5,598 nucleotides of DNA from Tannerella sp. (lineage in GTDB: Bacteria; Bacteroidota; Bacteroidia; Bacteroidales; Tannerellaceae). The notes under the pieces were generated by a model that saw nothing but the letters and a program-made list of their open reading frames with translations, had not been told where the DNA came from and ran no database searches. This document shows, in pieces, positions 5,491-5,598 of this stretch. Within the stretch, counting starts at the first letter, position 1, and each line of letters begins with the position of its first letter. Where the stretch lies: the NCBI GenBank assembly GCA_031263835.1, contig JAISEZ010000271.1, positions 1-5,598 on the forward strand, in the 5' to 3' direction. Made by a program: the position numbers and the translations under genes.

Positions 5491-5598
5491 TCAGTAGGGG
5501 CGAACCTGTGTGTTCGCCCGTACAGGCGGGCAGCCGGCGGGAAAGCCGGGCAGCAGGAAACCGAGTTGATGAACCTCGTCCGATGTCATCACGCCGGC
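5491..5598 (-). CDS. Possible C-terminus of an unrecognised gene (partial)
   Basis: On the minus strand a frame is open from the window edge at 5598 to a TGA at 5493-5491, giving 35 residues that include VMTSDEVHQLGFLLPGFP and end in RANTQVRPY. The direction agrees with all other genes. The last residues (about 26-35) are encoded by the REP-like hairpin at 5497-5519, so the gene end may have been altered by insertion of that repeat. The stretch is short, has no recognised domain, and could be an accidental open frame; the start would be outside the window. Confidence 0.3.
   Translation of the reverse strand, partial: AGVMTSDEVHQLGFLLPGFPAGCPPVRANTQVRPY
5497..5519. repeat. REP-like hairpin (GGGCGAAC / GTTCGCCC)
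   Basis: A perfect 8-bp stem, GGGCGAAC (5498-5505) with GTTCGCCC (5512-5519), encloses the 6-base loop CTGTGT. The preceding GTAG and the G+C-rich stem resemble dispersed GTAGGGGCGAAC-type palindromes that I recall from many gut bacterial genomes, though copy number cannot be seen here. It lies just downstream of, or inside the end of, the possible partial gene, where it could also serve as a terminator. Immediately to the right, GGGCAGC occurs twice (5528-5534 and 5548-5554) around a CCGGC/GCCGG inverted repeat. Confidence 0.65.

Noticed and set aside
5569..5598. Plus-strand ATG at 5569 as the start of a gene running out of the window
   Set aside because: Only ten codons are visible, with no promoter match or recognised N-terminus.

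Overview
The window looks like a chromosomal piece of a Bacteroidales (Bacteroidota) genome of moderate G+C content. Three things point there. The two best promoters match the Bacteroidota consensus (-33 TTTG, -7 TAnnTTTG) rather than a sigma70 type. The genes start without clear Shine-Dalgarno sequences. The gene content is a seven-cysteine-cluster-type long RnfB and an RseC ahead of rnfB-rnfC-rnfD, next to a DUF3078-like outer-membrane protein. All convincing genes lie on the minus strand, so the window reads biologically from right to left.

Layout in transcription order: (i) at the right edge (5491-5598) there is a short open frame that may be the C-terminus of an unrecognised gene, overlapping a REP-like hairpin; (ii) 4886-5490 has no convincing gene but is rich in structure, with a tandem array of 21-bp units each centred on a 12-bp palindrome, and a 35-bp-arm inverted repeat; (iii) a consensus promoter (4885-4854) drives a 527-residue secreted, Glu-rich, probable beta-barrel protein (start 4828, stop 3245); (iv) after a 99-bp gap holding a second TAnnTTTG element comes the rnf operon: rseC, rnfB (ATGA overlap with rseC), rnfC (13-bp gap) and rnfD (10-bp gap), the last cut by the window's left end.

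The Rnf genes encode parts of the membrane-bound, ion-pumping ferredoxin:NAD+ oxidoreductase. RnfB takes electrons from ferredoxin through a chain of Fe-S clusters. RnfC carries the NAD(H)/FMN module and two 4Fe-4S clusters. RnfD is a membrane subunit with a covalently bound flavin. The remaining genes (rnfG, rnfE, rnfA) would be expected beyond the left edge. RseC belongs to the SoxR-reducing/Rnf accessory family and is translationally coupled to rnfB here.

The least explained part is 4886-5490. The 21-bp array keeps perfect register, has a period of two DNA helical turns, reads as the same LATSP heptapeptide on both strands, and its variants tend to preserve a small plus-strand RNA stem. 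No function is assigned to it.
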